A DNA stretch of 64,000 bases from Chelativorans sp. J32 (lineage in GTDB: Bacteria; Pseudomonadota; Alphaproteobacteria; Rhizobiales; Rhizobiaceae): positions 172 to 64,171 of the forward strand of contig NZ_JAEQ01000023.1 in the NCBI RefSeq assembly GCF_000518985.1, in the 5' to 3' direction. Position 1 is the first letter of the stretch. Every line of letters starts with the position of its first letter. The position numbers were made by a program, and so were the translations under genes. Below the pieces are notes generated by a model. That model was not told where the DNA came from and made no database searches. It was given only the letters and a program-made list of their open reading frames with translations. Below, piece after piece: positions 38,739 through 49,882 of this stretch.

Positions 38739-39531
38739 TCACTCTTCTCGCTGCACGGGAACCGTGTAGTTGAGCGGGAGCCGACCACCGTCGGCGTAAA
38801 TGGTCTGGCCGGTAATATAGCTCGCATCGTCGGATGCAAGAAACGCGGCAATGGCCGCAATTTCCTGCGGATCGCCGATACGGCCGAGCGGCGTTCGGGA
38901 CAGGATGCGGTCCCGCCCTTCAGGATCACCATTCACCGCGGTCAGCATGTCCGTCATGATCGAGCCGGGCCCGATGGCGTTTACCCGGATGCCATAAGGC
39001 GCAAGCGCAAGCGCCATCACCCTGGTCAGCTGATTCACACCGCCTTTCGAGACGGAATAGGGCACTTCATTCGCGATGGCAAAAACCGCATTGACCGACG
39101 ACATGTTGACGATCGCTCCTGGCGCCCCCCCCGTTCTCGACCTTCTCCACCATGAAACGCGCAGCCGCTTGGCCGACCAGGAAAGCCCCCTTGAGATTCA
39201 CCCGCAGCACGCGATCGAAATCGTCTTCCTTCAATTCCAGGAAAGTGGCGCTGTGGCTGATGCCGGCATTGTTCACGAGGATATCGATGTCCCCGAGCGT
39301 GTCGATCGTGAAGGCCGTCAGATTGTGCACATCGAGGCTCTTGCCGACATCGGCTTTGACAAACCACGCTTCTCCGAGCTTCTCCAAGTCCTTGAGCGCG
39401 CGGGCACCCTTCTCTCCATCGATATCAGCGATCACGACGCGCGCGCCTTCCCGCAGAAAGCGTTCGGCTATAGCGTAGCCGATCCCGCCCGCACCCCCTG
39501 TCACCACCGCTGTTTTCCCGTCCAGGGCCAT
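38739..39531 (-). pseudogene. short-chain dehydrogenase/reductase, frameshifted at a run of eight C
   Basis: A complete SDR sequence is present but split between two frames. The 5' part from ATG 39531 (MALDGKTAVVTGGAGGIGYA, NADP-binding TGxxxGIG, and VNNAG) is in one frame; the 3' part (NMSSVNAVFAIANEVPYSVS with the Ser-Tyr-Lys catalytic set, and YITGQTIYADGG) is in another. The break is at 39125-39132, a C8 run on the plus strand; removing one base restores a 263-codon SDR. This is either a recent null allele or a homopolymer sequencing error. It lies downstream of prpE on the same strand. Substrate unknown. Confidence 0.85.
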
Positions 39532-39583
39532 TGCCGATGCTCCCTCTCTCAACGGAGAAAACTGGTCTGCCGCAATGGCGCGG

Positions 39584-41479
39584 TCAAGCCGGTGCTCGCT
39601 TTTCGAATGCAGCTGAAATCTCGTCCAGAACGGCAGGATCGTCGATCGTGGCCGGCATGTTCCAGGTTTCGCCGTCAGCGATCTTCTGCATGGTGGCCCG
39701 CAGGATCTTCCCGGACCGGGTCTTGGGCAGGCGCTTGACCGCTACAATGCGTTTGAAGGCCGCCACCGGCCCGATCCGTTCCCGCACCATCGCAACGAGC
39801 TCTGCCTCGATCTCATCCAGCGGACGCAAAGAGCTGCTCCTCATGACGATGAAACCGCAGGGCACTTGCCCCTTCAGCCCGTCATGCACGCCAATCACCG
39901 CACATTCAGCCACGTCCGGGTGTTCGGCAACGATCTCCTCCATCGCGCCGGTCGAAAGCCGGTGGCCGGCGACGTTGATGATGTCGTCGGTACGCGACAT
40001 GATGAAGATATAGCCGTCTTCGTCGATGAAACCGGCATCGGCGGTTTTGTAATAGCCCGGAAAATCCGTGAGATAAGCCTCCCGAAAGCGGCGATCCGCG
40101 TTCCAGAGCGTCGGCAGCGATCCGGGAGGGAGAGGTAGCTTTATGACGACATTGCCGAGGGCATTGGGCGCCGCCGGAAAGCCGTTTTCATCGAGCACCT
40201 GGACGTCGAAGCCGGGCATCGCAACACCGGGAGAACCATATTTCACAGGCAGCATGCCGAGTCCGACCGGATTCTGGCTGATCGGCGCGCCGGTCTCCGT
40301 TTGCCACCAGTGATCGATCACCGGCCTGCGCAGGCATCGCTCCGCCCATTTCACGGTGTCGGGATCCGCCCGCTCGCCGGCGAGGAACAATGTTCGGAAC
40401 CGCGAGAGATCATGCCTGCCGATGAATTCGCCCTCCGGATCCGCAGTGCGGATGGCGCGGAAGGCTGTGGGAGCGGTGAAGAGCGCGGCGACTCCGTGTT
40501 CCGCGATCACCCGCCAATAGGCGCCGGCGTCGGGCGTACCCACCGGCTTTCCTTCGAAAAGGACGGTCGTACATCCATGCAGCAACGGAGCATAGACAAT
40601 GTATGAATGCCCGACGACCCACCCCACATCCGATGCGGCCCAGAACACCTCGCCCGGCTCTATGCCGAATTCGTTCTGCATGCTCCATTTCAGCATGACC
40701 ATATGGCCGCCATTGTCGCGCACGACGCCCTTAGGCCGGCCCGTCGTACCCGAGGTATAGAGGATATAAAGCGGGTCGGTCGCCGCCACTGGTACGCATG
40801 GGACGTCGGTGTTGCGCTCCGCCGCGACCGCTTCCGCATACTCCACGTCGCGGCCCGGAACGAGCTCACACGTCTGTTCGGGACGCTGCAAGATGATGCA
40901 TCGTAGCGGCACCTGAGCCATGTCGATCGCTCTGTCGAGCAGCGGCTTATAGGAAACGACACGGCCGGGCTCGATCCCGCAGGAGGCGGAGATCACGAGC
41001 TTCGGTTTTGCATCATCGATGCGGGTTGCCAGTTCCGGCGCCGCAAAGCCGCCGAATACGACCGAGTGAACGGCGCCTATTCGGGCGCAGGCCAGCATCG
41101 CAAAGACGGCTTCAGGCACCATGGGCATATAGATGATGACCCGGTCACCCTTGCCGACACCCTGCCTCAGAAGAACGGCGGCCAGCGCCTCCACCTCCGA
41201 TTTCAGTTCCCGATAGGTGAAGCTCTTCTTCCGGCCTGTGAGCGGGCTGTCATGAACAAGGGCGGCCTGTTCGCCGCGTCCGCGTTCGATATGCCGGTCG
41301 ACCGCATTGTAGCAGGTGTTGCAGAGCCCTCCGGTGAACCAGCGGCCATACACCCCTTGGTCGGGGTCAAAAACCCGGTCAAAGGGCTTGAACCAGTCGA
41401 CGGCGCTTGCCGCCTCGGCCCAGAAAGCTTCAGGGCTTTCCTTCCATCGGCCATAAACGTCGTGATAACGCGAGACCAT
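39584..41479 (-). CDS. prpE: propionyl-CoA synthetase PrpE
   Basis: AMP-forming acyl-CoA synthetase of 631 residues from the ATG at 41479, which has GGGAGGAAGG before it. Motifs are LYILYTSGTTGRPKGVV, HWWQTETGAPIS, YKTADAGFIDEDGYIFIMSR and the C-terminal lysine in [10 protein letters not shown]. The N-terminal VYGRWFTGGLCNTCYNAVDR block is more like PrpE than Acs. Its likely substrate is propionate, possibly also acetate or butyrate. It is followed after 52 bp by the broken SDR gene. Confidence 0.92.
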   Translation of the reverse strand: MVSRYHDVYGRWKESPEAFWAEAASAVDWFKPFDRVFDPDQGVYGRWFTGGLCNTCYNAVDRHIERGRGEQAALVHDSPLTGRKKSFTYRELKSEVEALAAVLLRQGVGKGDRVIIYMPMVPEAVFAMLACARIGAVHSVVFGGFAAPELATRIDDAKPKLVISASCGIEPGRVVSYKPLLDRAIDMAQVPLRCIILQRPEQTCELVPGRDVEYAEAVAAERNTDVPCVPVAATDPLYILYTSGTTGRPKGVVRDNGGHMVMLKWSMQNEFGIEPGEVFWAASDVGWVVGHSYIVYAPLLHGCTTVLFEGKPVGTPDAGAYWRVIAEHGVAALFTAPTAFRAIRTADPEGEFIGRHDLSRFRTLFLAGERADPDTVKWAERCLRRPVIDHWWQTETGAPISQNPVGLGMLPVKYGSPGVAMPGFDVQVLDENGFPAAPNALGNVVIKLPLPPGSLPTLWNADRRFREAYLTDFPGYYKTADAGFIDEDGYIFIMSRTDDIINVAGHRLSTGAMEEIVAEHPDVAECAVIGVHDGLKGQVPCGFIVMRSSSLRPLDEIEAELVAMVRERIGPVAAFKRIVAVKRLPKTRSGKILRATMQKIADGETWNMPATIDDPAVLDEISAAFEKRAPA

Positions 41480-41627
41480 GCAGCCTTCCTCCCTTCGGCT
41501 GAGCATGATTCAAATCTATAGGGGAGGAACGGTCCGCGTAAACTCGACTTGCGGCGGAGAAGCGCTCTTTGACAACACACCTGAAATAGGATCAAACCGG
41601 GCGGGACTTTACCAGCCGGCCTGCCAC

Positions 41628-41792
41628 ATGACCAAAATCCTGTCACTGCTGATCGTGGCCGCCATGATCCTGCACCTCATCCGGCCGCTGGGCCTGCCTG
41701 GCCTGCGACAGCGGCGGGATTTCTGGAAGCTTGCCGTTATCGCGCTGCTGGCGATAGCGGCGACTGTCGGGCTGAGTCATTTGAGAGGCTGA
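41628..41792 (+). CDS. small conserved membrane protein
   Basis: Fifty-four residues with two hydrophobic segments (ILSLLIVAAMILHLI and LAVIALLAIAATVGL) separated by a basic, proline-rich loop (RPLGLPGLRQRRDFW). This pattern recurs as a small unknown protein beside fba in related rhizobia, as far as I recall. No function known. It is convergent with fba and ends at a strong hairpin. Confidence 0.75.
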   Translation: MTKILSLLIVAAMILHLIRPLGLPGLRQRRDFWKLAVIALLAIAATVGLSHLRG

Positions 41793-41793
41793 A

Positions 41794-41813
41794 AGGCGGC
41801 CAGTCGGCCGCCT
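41794..41813. terminator. hairpin between convergent small membrane protein gene and fba
   Basis: Perfect 8-bp stem AGGCGGCC/GGCCGCCT with AGTC loop. No strong uridine tract, but position between two stop codons supports termination for both. Confidence 0.7.
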
Positions 41814-41827
41814 GCCTCCCATAGCCG

Positions 41828-42853
41828 CTAAGCGGCAGCTTCCAGATCCTGCTTCCAATCACCACGCGCGGCAAGCCCGTTCATGCGCGCCCGATGCGCG
41901 AAGGCGCGCTGGCCGGCCGCCACATTCTCGCTCTTGCCGCCCCAGGCCTTCAGCGCAGCTGCCTGCAGCGCCCGGCCATAGGAGAAGGTGAGCTTCCACG
42001 GCATGGAATATGAAGCGTTCATGATCGAGAGATGAGCGGTTGCCTCCTCATCGGACTGACCGCCGGAAAGGAAAGCGATGCCCGGCACCGCAGCTGGTAC
42101 CGTCGCCTTGAGGCAGCGTACCGTCTTCTCTGCTACCTCCTCGCGCGAGGCCTTACGTGCATTCTTGCCGTCGATCACCATGTTCGGCTTAAGCACCATG
42201 CCTTCGAGCGAGACACGGGCATCGTAAAGCTCGGCGAAGACCGTCTTCAGCACGCACTCGGTGACCTCATAGCAGCGGCCGATGGAGTGGTCCCCCGGTG
42301 CGCCATCCATCAGGACTTCGGGCTCCACGATCGGCACAATACCGGCCTCCTGGCACAGGGCAGCATAGCGGGCGAGTGCCTGCGCGTTCTGCTTTACGGC
42401 GCCCCAGCTGGGAAGGTCCTCGGAGATGGCGATGACGCCGCGCCACTTAGCGAAACGGGCACCCAGCTCATGATATTCCTTGAGACGCTCGCGCAAGCCA
42501 TCCAGACCTTCCGTGATGGTTTCGCCCGGAAAGCCTGCCAGCGGCTTGGCGCCTGCATCGACCTTGATGCCGGGCACCGCGCCGGAACGGCTGATGATCT
42601 CCACGAGCGGCGTGCCGTCCCGGGCTTGCTGGCGCAACGTCTCGTCATAGAGAATGACGCCTGAGATGTAGTTCCGCATGGCCTCATCGGCGCTGAACAG
42701 CATCTCGCGATAATCGCGGCGGTTGTCGGCGGTCGATTCGAGGCCGATCGTATCGAAGCGCTTCTTGATCGTGCCGCTGCTTTCGTCCGCCGCCAAAATC
42801 CCCTTGCCGTCGGCTACCATCTTGGCCGCGATATCTTCCAGCCTCTCGCTCAT
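41828..42853 (-). CDS. class I fructose-bisphosphate aldolase
   Basis: Schiff-base aldolase of 341 residues cleaving fructose 1,6-bisphosphate to the two triose phosphates. Class I features are plain: GILAADESSGTIKKRF near the N-terminus, FAKWRGVI, IVPIVEPEVLMDGAPGDHS and the catalytic lysine in EGMVLKPNMV, then GIAFLSGGQSDEEAT. It lies 114 bp downstream of pgk on the same strand, forming part of a glycolysis/gluconeogenesis cluster with gap and tkt. Confidence 0.96.
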   Translation of the reverse strand: MSERLEDIAAKMVADGKGILAADESSGTIKKRFDTIGLESTADNRRDYREMLFSADEAMRNYISGVILYDETLRQQARDGTPLVEIISRSGAVPGIKVDAGAKPLAGFPGETITEGLDGLRERLKEYHELGARFAKWRGVIAISEDLPSWGAVKQNAQALARYAALCQEAGIVPIVEPEVLMDGAPGDHSIGRCYEVTECVLKTVFAELYDARVSLEGMVLKPNMVIDGKNARKASREEVAEKTVRCLKATVPAAVPGIAFLSGGQSDEEATAHLSIMNASYSMPWKLTFSYGRALQAAALKAWGGKSENVAAGQRAFAHRARMNGLAARGDWKQDLEAAA

Positions 42854-42967
42854 CCTACGTCTCCTGTCTCAACACATGCCGAATACCAGAAGCGGGGTAA
42901 AAACGGAATGGCAGCTAAAGTTCCCTAATCGATTGAAATGTAACGAATTATTTCTCGAAGAGGGGAG

Positions 42968-44164
42968 TCACCCCTGCAAGGCTGCCACGCCCGGAAGTTC
43001 CTTGCCTTCCATCCATTCGAGGAACGCGCCGCCGGCGGTGGAGACATAGGTGAAATCGTCAGCCACATCGGCGTGGTTGAGCGCCGCCACCGTATCGCCC
43101 CCGCCCGCAACCGAGATCAGAAAGCCATCTTTCGTGCGCTCTGCGGCGTATTGTGCCACCTCGACGGTTGCCCGATCGAAGGGCTCGATTTCGAATGCTC
43201 CGAGCGGGCCGTTCCATACCAGCGTGTGGGCACGATCCAGCCACTCCTTGACCTTCTCGATCGATTTCGGCCCCACGTCCAGGATCATGGCATCCTGTGG
43301 GATGGCGGAAATATCGACCGTCTCGTTTTCGGCTCCTGCTTCGAACTTCCGGGCCACCACGGCATCGACAGGCAGGATGATCGCGCAACCCGCAGAGGCC
43401 GCATCGATCATGATCTGCTTTGCGGTAGCTGCAAGATCGTGCTCGCAAAGCGATTTGCCGACCGCCGTGCCGCGAGCGGCAAGGAACGTATTCGCCATGC
43501 CGCCGCCGATGACGAGAGCATCGACCTTCTTCACCAGATTCGTGAGCAGGTCGATCTTGGTGGAGACCTTGGCGCCGCCGACGATCGCCACGACCGGCCG
43601 TTCCGGCTTCCCCAGGCCCTTCTCCAGCGCTTCGAGCTCGGCCTGCATGGTGCGACCGGCATAGGCGGGCAGGAGACGCGCCAGCCCTTCCGTGGAGGCG
43701 TGCGCGCGATGAGCGGCGGAGAAGGCGTCGTTCACATAGATGTCGCCGTTTTGGGCGAGCGCCTTCGTGAATTCCGGATCGTTCTTCTCCTCTCCCGCAT
43801 GAAACCGGGTGTTTTCGAGAAGCAGGATATCCCCGTCGGCCATGTCGTCTACAGCCTTCGCGGCTGCTTCGCCGATGCAATCCGCCGCGAAATGGACGCG
43901 CCGGTCGAGGACGGCCTCCACTGCGTGCGCAATCGGTCTAAGTGAAGATTCAGGATCGGGCTTGCCTTTGGGCCTGCCGAAATGGGCAAGGAGGATGACC
44001 TTGGCGCCCTTGTCGGAGAGTTCCGTGATGGTCGGCGCAACGCGCTCGATGCGAGTGGTATCCGTCACCTCCCCATCCTTCACCGGCACGTTCAAGTCAA
44101 CGCGCAGGAGCACACGTTTCCCCGTAATGTCCTTCAGGTCGTCCAACGTCTTGAAACCGGCCAT
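42968..44164 (-). CDS. pgk: phosphoglycerate kinase
   Basis: Transfers phosphate between 1,3-bisphosphoglycerate and ADP. It has 398 residues from the ATG at 44164, giving the standard N-terminus [24 protein letters not shown]. Substrate-binding motifs include [10 protein letters not shown] and [12 protein letters not shown]; nucleotide-side motifs are [14 protein letters not shown] and [12 protein letters not shown]. The gene lies between the antiporter gene and fba, all on the minus strand. Confidence 0.97.
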   Translation of the reverse strand: MAGFKTLDDLKDITGKRVLLRVDLNVPVKDGEVTDTTRIERVAPTITELSDKGAKVILLAHFGRPKGKPDPESSLRPIAHAVEAVLDRRVHFAADCIGEAAAKAVDDMADGDILLLENTRFHAGEEKNDPEFTKALAQNGDIYVNDAFSAAHRAHASTEGLARLLPAYAGRTMQAELEALEKGLGKPERPVVAIVGGAKVSTKIDLLTNLVKKVDALVIGGGMANTFLAARGTAVGKSLCEHDLAATAKQIMIDAASAGCAIILPVDAVVARKFEAGAENETVDISAIPQDAMILDVGPKSIEKVKEWLDRAHTLVWNGPLGAFEIEPFDRATVEVAQYAAERTKDGFLISVAGGGDTVAALNHADVADDFTYVSTAGGAFLEWMEGKELPGVAALQG

Positions 44165-44229
44165 GACTCTCTCCTCGAATGGCAATTCGCGGGGAACATA
44201 CAGTCCGCCCTGCGTCAGGCAAGGCAGAT

Positions 44230-46080
44230 TTACTCCTTCGCGCCCTCGCCCGCTTCTCCCACGGGGGCATTCCGACGGCCGCGCCAGCGTTGAATCATAT
44301 CCCAAAGACGGCTGAGCGCCTCTCCGACGCTGATGAAAACCGGGACCTGTGGCGGGTGCGCAGGCGGCTCGACGGAGAGCCCGATCGACGTTATCTGCCC
44401 ATCCTCATCCACATCGCGCACGATGAGCTCGATGCTTCCCAACGGAACCCGGTCACCATATTCCGCACGCCCGCCCAGCTTCATCCGCACGAAATCGGCA
44501 ATGGTGAGGGCTTGATCTTCCTCACTCAGCCCCAGAGCATAGGCCGCCTCGATATCAGACATGGGGCGCTTCGGGTCCACCGCGAAGGCGCCGAAAAATT
44601 CCGCATCCTCCGGATCCACCTCGGTCGGACTTGCGAAGAGCCGGTCAAGGAGGCGCGGATAGCGACCCGGCACGAAGATGTAGACGCGATCGCCGGCCAT
44701 CAGGCGCCCGGCATACTGGTAGGCCATGGACCGCCCGTCGCGCACCACGAGAGAAGGTCGAGCCCAACGCGGAATGCGCTCGCCGCGCTCCACCGGGCTC
44801 CCGGCCACCACACGGTAGGCAAGGAGCTCGTGATGTGCCGAGCCCGGTAGCTCCAGCTCTACCTTGTCCACCGGGCCGATGCGCGGCGGCACGACCATGC
44901 CGAGCCGGCGCGCTACCGGGCGGATGCTCCAGCCCTGAAGCACGAGCGAGATGAGCACGACGATGAAGACAATGTTGAAGATGGCCCGGCCGCCCTCCAC
45001 TCCATCCATGATCGGCAGGAGAGCGAGCAGTATCGAAACCGCGCCGCGCAGGCCGACCCAGGAGATGAATGCGGTCTCGGCCTTGGTGAAGCGAAATGGA
45101 GCGAGGCAGATCGTGACCGCGATCGGGCGGGCCACGAAAATGAGAAAAAGGCCGATGAAGAGCGCGGGTAAAAGGATATCGCCGAATTGCGACGGCGTGG
45201 CGAAAAGGCCGAGCACCAGGAACATGATGATCTGCGCCAGCCAGGTCACCCCGTCCTGAAAGCGCTTCAGCATGCCGGTCGAGCGCATGCGGGCGTTACC
45301 GGCCACCATGCCGGCGACGTAGACGGCCAGAAAGCCAGACCCGCCGATGGCACCGCTGAGGGCAAACACGAGAAGCGAAAGCGCCAGGACGAAGATTGGC
45401 AGAAGCCCTTGTTCCAGGCTAAGCCGCATGACAAGGCGGACGATCATGTACCCGCCGATGAAACCGACGGCGAGGCCGAGCACCATCTGCTGCAGGAACC
45501 CCAGCGCGACCTCACCGGCAAGCGCGCCCGGCTCCAGCACCCTGCCGGAATCGATGAGGCTCACGAGCGAGAGCGTGAGAAAGATCGCCATGGGATCGTT
45601 CGAGCCCGATTCCACCTCGAGCGTGGAGCGCACCCGGTCACGCACGGAAATATTGCCTACGCGCAGGAGGAAGAAGACGGCCGCCGCATCCGTCGACGCA
45701 ACCGCTGAACCGAGCAGGAAGGACTCGAGCCAATCGAAACCCGCCGCATAATGGGTGGCGAGGCCGAGGACCCCTGTCGTTATCACCACACCCAAGGTTG
45801 CAAGCACGATGGCCGGGGCAGACGCGGAACGAAAGCTCGCAAACGACGTACCGAAACCGGAATCGAAGAGGATCACGGCCAGCGCCAGGGACCCTACGAA
45901 GAACGCCAGCGAGGCATTGTCGAAATCGAGACCCAGCCCGTCGGTGCCGGCAGCAAGCCCGATGCCGAGAAAGATAAGAAGCAGCGGCGCGCCAAAGCGG
46001 AACGCGACCAGGCTGGAAAACGCGGCGAACAGCACGAGTGCTGTCCCGATAAGGGTGATAAGATAAATAGCCTGATCCAT
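44230..46080 (-). CDS. potassium/proton antiporter (CPA1 family, NhaP2/CvrA-like)
   Basis: A 616-residue membrane antiporter. About twelve transmembrane helices cover residues 1-390, including [17 protein letters not shown] and [19 protein letters not shown]1 hallmarks. A RCK_C/TrkA-C regulatory domain follows (about 405-490, [20 protein letters not shown]) and then a CorC/HlyC-type domain (about 520-590, [19 protein letters not shown]). It probably balances K+ and pH. It sits between gap and pgk with a terminator upstream, so it is likely transcribed separately from gap. Confidence 0.93.
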   Translation of the reverse strand: MDQAIYLITLIGTALVLFAAFSSLVAFRFGAPLLLIFLGIGLAAGTDGLGLDFDNASLAFFVGSLALAVILFDSGFGTSFASFRSASAPAIVLATLGVVITTGVLGLATHYAAGFDWLESFLLGSAVASTDAAAVFFLLRVGNISVRDRVRSTLEVESGSNDPMAIFLTLSLVSLIDSGRVLEPGALAGEVALGFLQQMVLGLAVGFIGGYMIVRLVMRLSLEQGLLPIFVLALSLLVFALSGAIGGSGFLAVYVAGMVAGNARMRSTGMLKRFQDGVTWLAQIIMFLVLGLFATPSQFGDILLPALFIGLFLIFVARPIAVTICLAPFRFTKAETAFISWVGLRGAVSILLALLPIMDGVEGGRAIFNIVFIVVLISLVLQGWSIRPVARRLGMVVPPRIGPVDKVELELPGSAHHELLAYRVVAGSPVERGERIPRWARPSLVVRDGRSMAYQYAGRLMAGDRVYIFVPGRYPRLLDRLFASPTEVDPEDAEFFGAFAVDPKRPMSDIEAAYALGLSEEDQALTIADFVRMKLGGRAEYGDRVPLGSIELIVRDVDEDGQITSIGLSVEPPAHPPQVPVFISVGEALSRLWDMIQRWRGRRNAPVGEAGEGAKE

Positions 46081-46155
46081 AGGCTCTCTAGAATGAGGGC
46101 GATGCGGCTAAAGTGGGGTAAAAATATCGGCCTGCGCAAGGCAGCTCTGAAAGAA

Positions 46156-46184
46156 AAAGGGCCTGGCGAATGGCCAGGCCCTTT
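46156..46184 (-). terminator. intrinsic terminator of gap
   Basis: Perfect 12-bp stem AAAGGGCCTGGC/GCCAGGCCCTTT with a 5-nt loop, followed on the minus strand by TTCTTTC, 22 bp past the gap stop codon. Confidence 0.88.
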
Positions 46185-46205
46185 CTATGAAAATCTTCGT
46201 GATCC

Positions 46206-47219
46206 TCAGGCGAGGGTCTTGGCGATCACAGCCGTCACGTCCGCCATACGGTTGGAGAAGCCCCACTCGTTGTCGTACCAGGACATCACGCGCACGAGCC
46301 CCCCATCGATCACTTTCGTCTGATCGAGTGCGAAGGTGGATGAGGCAGGATTGTGGTTCAAGTCGATCGAGACCAGCTTGTCCTCGGTGTAGGCGAGGAC
46401 GCCCTTCAACGGGCCTTCGCTTGCCGCAGCCACCAGCGCCTGATTGACTTCCTCGGCGGTCACGCTCCGCCTGGGAACGAATTTGAAATCGATAACCGAG
46501 ACATTGGGCACCGGCACGCGGATGGAGACGCCGTCGAGCTTGCCCTTCAGCTCCGGCAGGACCAGGCCGACGGCCTTTGCTGCGCCGGTCGAGGTCGGGA
46601 TCATCGACATGGCTGCCGCGCGGGCGCGGTAAAGATCCTTGTGCATCGTGTCCAGCGTCGGCTGATCGCCGGTATAGGCATGCACCGTTGTCATGAAGCC
46701 GCGTTCGATACCGAAGGATTCATGAAGCACCTTGGCCACTGGGGCCAAGCAGTTCGTGGTGCAGGATGCGTTGGAGATGACCAGGTGGTCCTTGGTGATC
46801 TTGTCGTGGTTCACGCCATAGACGACCGTGAGGTCGGCACCGTCAGCAGGAGCGGAGACAAGCACGCGCTTTGCGCCGGCGGCAAGATGCGCCGAGGCCT
46901 TGTCCTTTGAGGTGAATATGCCCGTGCATTCGAGCACGATATCGACGCCCAGATCCTTCCACGGAAGATTTGACGGATCGCGCTCGGAGAGAACCTTGAA
47001 GGAATCGGAACCGATCTGGATGTTGTCGCCTTCGACCTTCACCTCGCCCGGAAAGCGGCCATGCACGCTGTCGTAACGCAGCAGATGCGCATTGCTCTCC
47101 ACAGGCCCGAGATCGTTGATGGCGACCACATCGATGTCCTTGCGCCCCGATTCATAGATGGCACGCACGACATTGCGGCCGATGCGGCCAAATCCGTTAA
47201 TGGCTATTTTGATGGTCAT
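46206..47219 (-). CDS. gap: glyceraldehyde-3-phosphate dehydrogenase, type I
   Basis: Phosphorylating GAPDH of 337 residues. The NAD-binding start is [20 protein letters not shown]; the catalytic cysteine is in [12 protein letters not shown], with the partner His near SVIDFKF-flanking segment and the conserved [12 protein letters not shown] at the C-terminus. ND in [10 protein letters not shown] suggests the cofactor pocket of the common NAD form. It is downstream of tkt (112-bp gap containing hairpins) and followed by a strong terminator. Confidence 0.97.
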   Translation of the reverse strand: MTIKIAINGFGRIGRNVVRAIYESGRKDIDVVAINDLGPVESNAHLLRYDSVHGRFPGEVKVEGDNIQIGSDSFKVLSERDPSNLPWKDLGVDIVLECTGIFTSKDKASAHLAAGAKRVLVSAPADGADLTVVYGVNHDKITKDHLVISNASCTTNCLAPVAKVLHESFGIERGFMTTVHAYTGDQPTLDTMHKDLYRARAAAMSMIPTSTGAAKAVGLVLPELKGKLDGVSIRVPVPNVSVIDFKFVPRRSVTAEEVNQALVAAASEGPLKGVLAYTEDKLVSIDLNHNPASSTFALDQTKVIDGGLVRVMSWYDNEWGFSNRMADVTAVIAKTLA

Positions 47220-47303
47220 GAACTACCTCCGGCGAGCTTGAACGCCATGCTCCCTGGCATGGCGGGACGCCGATTTCATGGCGCCCTGTTGAAGAAACCG
47301 TGC

Positions 47304-47323
47304 GCCGGGCTGGACAGCCCGGC
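47304..47323 (-). terminator. hairpin downstream of tkt
   Basis: Perfect 8-bp stem GCCGGGCT/AGCCCGGC with GGAC loop, 8 bp after the tkt stop codon on the minus strand. The following sequence has only GGTTTCTTC, so termination may be partial and allow read-through to gap. Confidence 0.55.
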
Positions 47324-47331
47324 TGCAAACC

Positions 47332-49320
47332 TCAACCGCGCAGGCGCGCCTCGGCAGCTTCGACTGCGGCTTCGGCAGTGATGCCGAAATGCTTGTAGAG
47401 CTCCGGCGCGGGTCCGCTGGCGCCAAAACCATGCATGCCGATGAAGATACCGTCGACCCCGATGAAGCGGTCCCAGCCTTGCCGCACTCCGGCTTCAATG
47501 GCGATGCGCACCGGCGCATTGCCGAGAATGGCCTGCTGATAATCGTTCGGCTGCAGTTCGAAAAGCTCGAAACAAGGCACCGACACCACGCGCGTGGGGT
47601 ATCCGCGTTCTTCCAGCATGGCTCGCGCCTCCATGGCTATCTCCACCTCCGAGCCGCTGGCAAAGATCGTCACCTTCGCATCGTCGCTGGCCGGCGAAAG
47701 CTCATAAGCTCCGCGCGCGCACAGGTTCTCCTCCTCGAAATCGAGGCGAACCGGCTGAAGCTTCTGGCGCGTCAAGGCAAGCGTGGAGGGCGTCTTTTTC
47801 GATTCCAGCGCGAGCTGCCAGCATTCCGCCGTTTCTGTGGCGTCGGCCGGGCGGAAGACATTGTGGTTCGGGATCGCCCGCAATGCGGCTAGATGCTCCA
47901 CCGGCTGGTGCGTCGGGCCGTCCTCGCCGAGCCCGATCGAATCATGCGTCATAACGAAGATGGAGCGGATATGCATGAGCGAGGCCAGACGCATGGCCGG
48001 TCGCGCGTAATCCGAGAATGTCAGGAATGTGCCGCCATAGGGGATCAGGCCGCCATGCAAGGCGATCCCGTTCATGGCGGCGGCCATGGCATGTTCCCGG
48101 ATGCCGTAATGGATATAGCGGCCCGAAAAATCCGTGGGCGTGATCGGCTTGGTCTGGGTCGTCTTGGTATTGTTCGAACCCGTCAGGTCCGCAGATCCGC
48201 CGACCGTTTCGGGAACACACTCATTGATGACCTCGAGGGCCATTTCGGACGCGTTGCGGGTCGCGACAGCCGGGTTATCCTGGGTGAGCTTCTTCTTATA
48301 ATCCACAATCACACTTGGGAACGCTTCGGGGAGGTCGCCGCGCATGCGCCGATCGAATTGCACCCGGGTTTCCGTATCCGCGGCGGCGAGCCGCTTCTCC
48401 CATGCACCCCGCTCCTTGGCCGAGCGCAGACCGGCAAGCCGCCAGTCGTCGAGAATGTCGGATGGGACGACAAAGGGCGGCGAGTCCCAGCCCAGGGCAG
48501 CGCGCGTCTTGGCGATCTCGTCCGCTCCGAGCGGAGAGCCGTGCACCTTGTTGGTGCCGGCCTTGGTCGGTGCACCGTAGCCGATGGTCGTGCGGAATGC
48601 GATCAGCGTCGGCCGATCGGATTGGCGCGCGCTCTCGATGGCTGCCGCGATGGCGTCCGGGTCATGCCCGTCGGCCCGCAGCGTGTTCCAGCCCGAAGCG
48701 GCGAAGCGCGCACGCTGATCGGTCGAATCGGCGAGCGAAACGGGACCGTCGATGGAAATATGGTTGTCGTCGAAGAGGACGATGAGCTTGTTGAGCCGGA
48801 GATGTCCGGCCAGCGTCAAGGCCTCCTGGCTGATGCCCTCCATCAGGCAGCCGTCGCCCACCAGCGCATAGGTGTAATGGTTGACGAGGTCGTTTCCGAA
48901 CTGCGCATTGAGCATGCGCTCGGCAATCGCCATTCCTACCGCATTGGCAAAGCCCTGGCCGAGCGGCCCTGTGGTGGTCTCGATGCCGGCCGCAAAGCCA
49001 TATTCGGGATGGCCAGCCGTGCGAGAGCCGAGCTGGCGGAAGTTCTTGATCTCATCGATCGTGATGTCTTCGTAGCCCAGCAGATAGAGAAGCGAATAAA
49101 GGAGCATGGAGCCGTGGCCGGCGGACAGTACGAAGCGGTCGCGATCCGGCCAATGGGGGGTCTTCGGATCGTGCTTCATAAACCGCGTGAAGAGCACGGT
49201 CGCGATATCTGCCGTGCCCATGGGAAGGCCCGGATGTCCGGACTTCGCCTTCTCGACGGCATCCATGGAAAGGAAACGGATCGCATTTGCCATCCGGTCG
49301 TGTTTTTCGCGTGAGATCAT
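47332..49320 (-). CDS. tkt: transketolase
   Basis: Thiamine-diphosphate enzyme of the pentose phosphate pathway and, where present, the Calvin cycle. From the ATG at 49320 it has 662 residues and begins [20 protein letters not shown], matching the family; ATGs further upstream (49356) are possible. Motifs: [27 protein letters not shown] for ThDP/metal binding, and [18 protein letters not shown] with the catalytic Glu. It heads the tkt-gap group and is divergent from the DUF4164-zapA genes. Confidence 0.96.
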   Translation of the reverse strand: MISREKHDRMANAIRFLSMDAVEKAKSGHPGLPMGTADIATVLFTRFMKHDPKTPHWPDRDRFVLSAGHGSMLLYSLLYLLGYEDITIDEIKNFRQLGSRTAGHPEYGFAAGIETTTGPLGQGFANAVGMAIAERMLNAQFGNDLVNHYTYALVGDGCLMEGISQEALTLAGHLRLNKLIVLFDDNHISIDGPVSLADSTDQRARFAASGWNTLRADGHDPDAIAAAIESARQSDRPTLIAFRTTIGYGAPTKAGTNKVHGSPLGADEIAKTRAALGWDSPPFVVPSDILDDWRLAGLRSAKERGAWEKRLAAADTETRVQFDRRMRGDLPEAFPSVIVDYKKKLTQDNPAVATRNASEMALEVINECVPETVGGSADLTGSNNTKTTQTKPITPTDFSGRYIHYGIREHAMAAAMNGIALHGGLIPYGGTFLTFSDYARPAMRLASLMHIRSIFVMTHDSIGLGEDGPTHQPVEHLAALRAIPNHNVFRPADATETAECWQLALESKKTPSTLALTRQKLQPVRLDFEEENLCARGAYELSPASDDAKVTIFASGSEVEIAMEARAMLEERGYPTRVVSVPCFELFELQPNDYQQAILGNAPVRIAIEAGVRQGWDRFIGVDGIFIGMHGFGASGPAPELYKHFGITAEAAVEAAEARLRG

Positions 49321-49605
49321 GTCCGCTCGCTGGTCGGCTGCCGGTCTATCGGGCATTGTCGGGCTCGCGCCCGCAAAAGCAGGCGACACATAGCAGTTGC
49401 GCTGCCCAAGTCAATAAACCGCGGTGGGCACAGATGGTTCGCCCCTTCTCCTCCGAAAGGGTTGCCGCCATGAGTTTTCGCGAGCAAACCGGGGGATTGC
49501 CTGCCCAACGTGTTGACTGGCGATTCAACCGGCGCGTAATCTTTTGCGGATAAAATCTTCTGATTGCGCGCTATTCGCGGGCGGGGGCGGCCGGGGATGT
49601 TTGCG

Positions 49606-49878
49606 ATGAGTGGGGAAACCACGCTGAGAGAAGTTCTCATACGCCTCGGGAAGGCCATCGACAGCCTGGAAGCTGCAGCCGAGGCCAGGCTTGAGCGGGA
49701 GCGCGACTTTTCCGAAGCCGAGGCGGAAGTACAGCGCATGGGCGCCGACCGCGCCCGGCTTGCGCAGGAAATCGACAAATCGGAAGCGCGCGCTGAGCGC
49801 CTTGCGGAGGTGAATCGCGAGGTATCGCGCAGGCTGGTGACGGCGATGGAAACCATCCGCGCCGTTCTGGATCGGTAG
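49606..49878 (+). CDS. DUF4164 coiled-coil protein
   Basis: Ninety-residue protein, almost entirely heptad-rich coiled coil (SLEAAAEARLERERDFSEAE; EIDKSEARAERLAEVNREVS). The family is found immediately before zapA in Hyphomicrobiales, here with a 4-bp gap. That coupling suggests a partner of ZapA in division, which is inference; the function is unknown. The ATG at 49606 is used; an in-frame ATG at 49597 is an alternative. Confidence 0.85.
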   Translation: MSGETTLREVLIRLGKAIDSLEAAAEARLERERDFSEAEAEVQRMGADRARLAQEIDKSEARAERLAEVNREVSRRLVTAMETIRAVLDR

Positions 49879-49882
49879 GACT

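Noticed and set aside
47893-49314. Long plus-strand open frame (473 codons) antisense to tkt
   Set aside because: Arg/Gly-rich composition without motifs, fully covered by a clear transketolase on the other strand.
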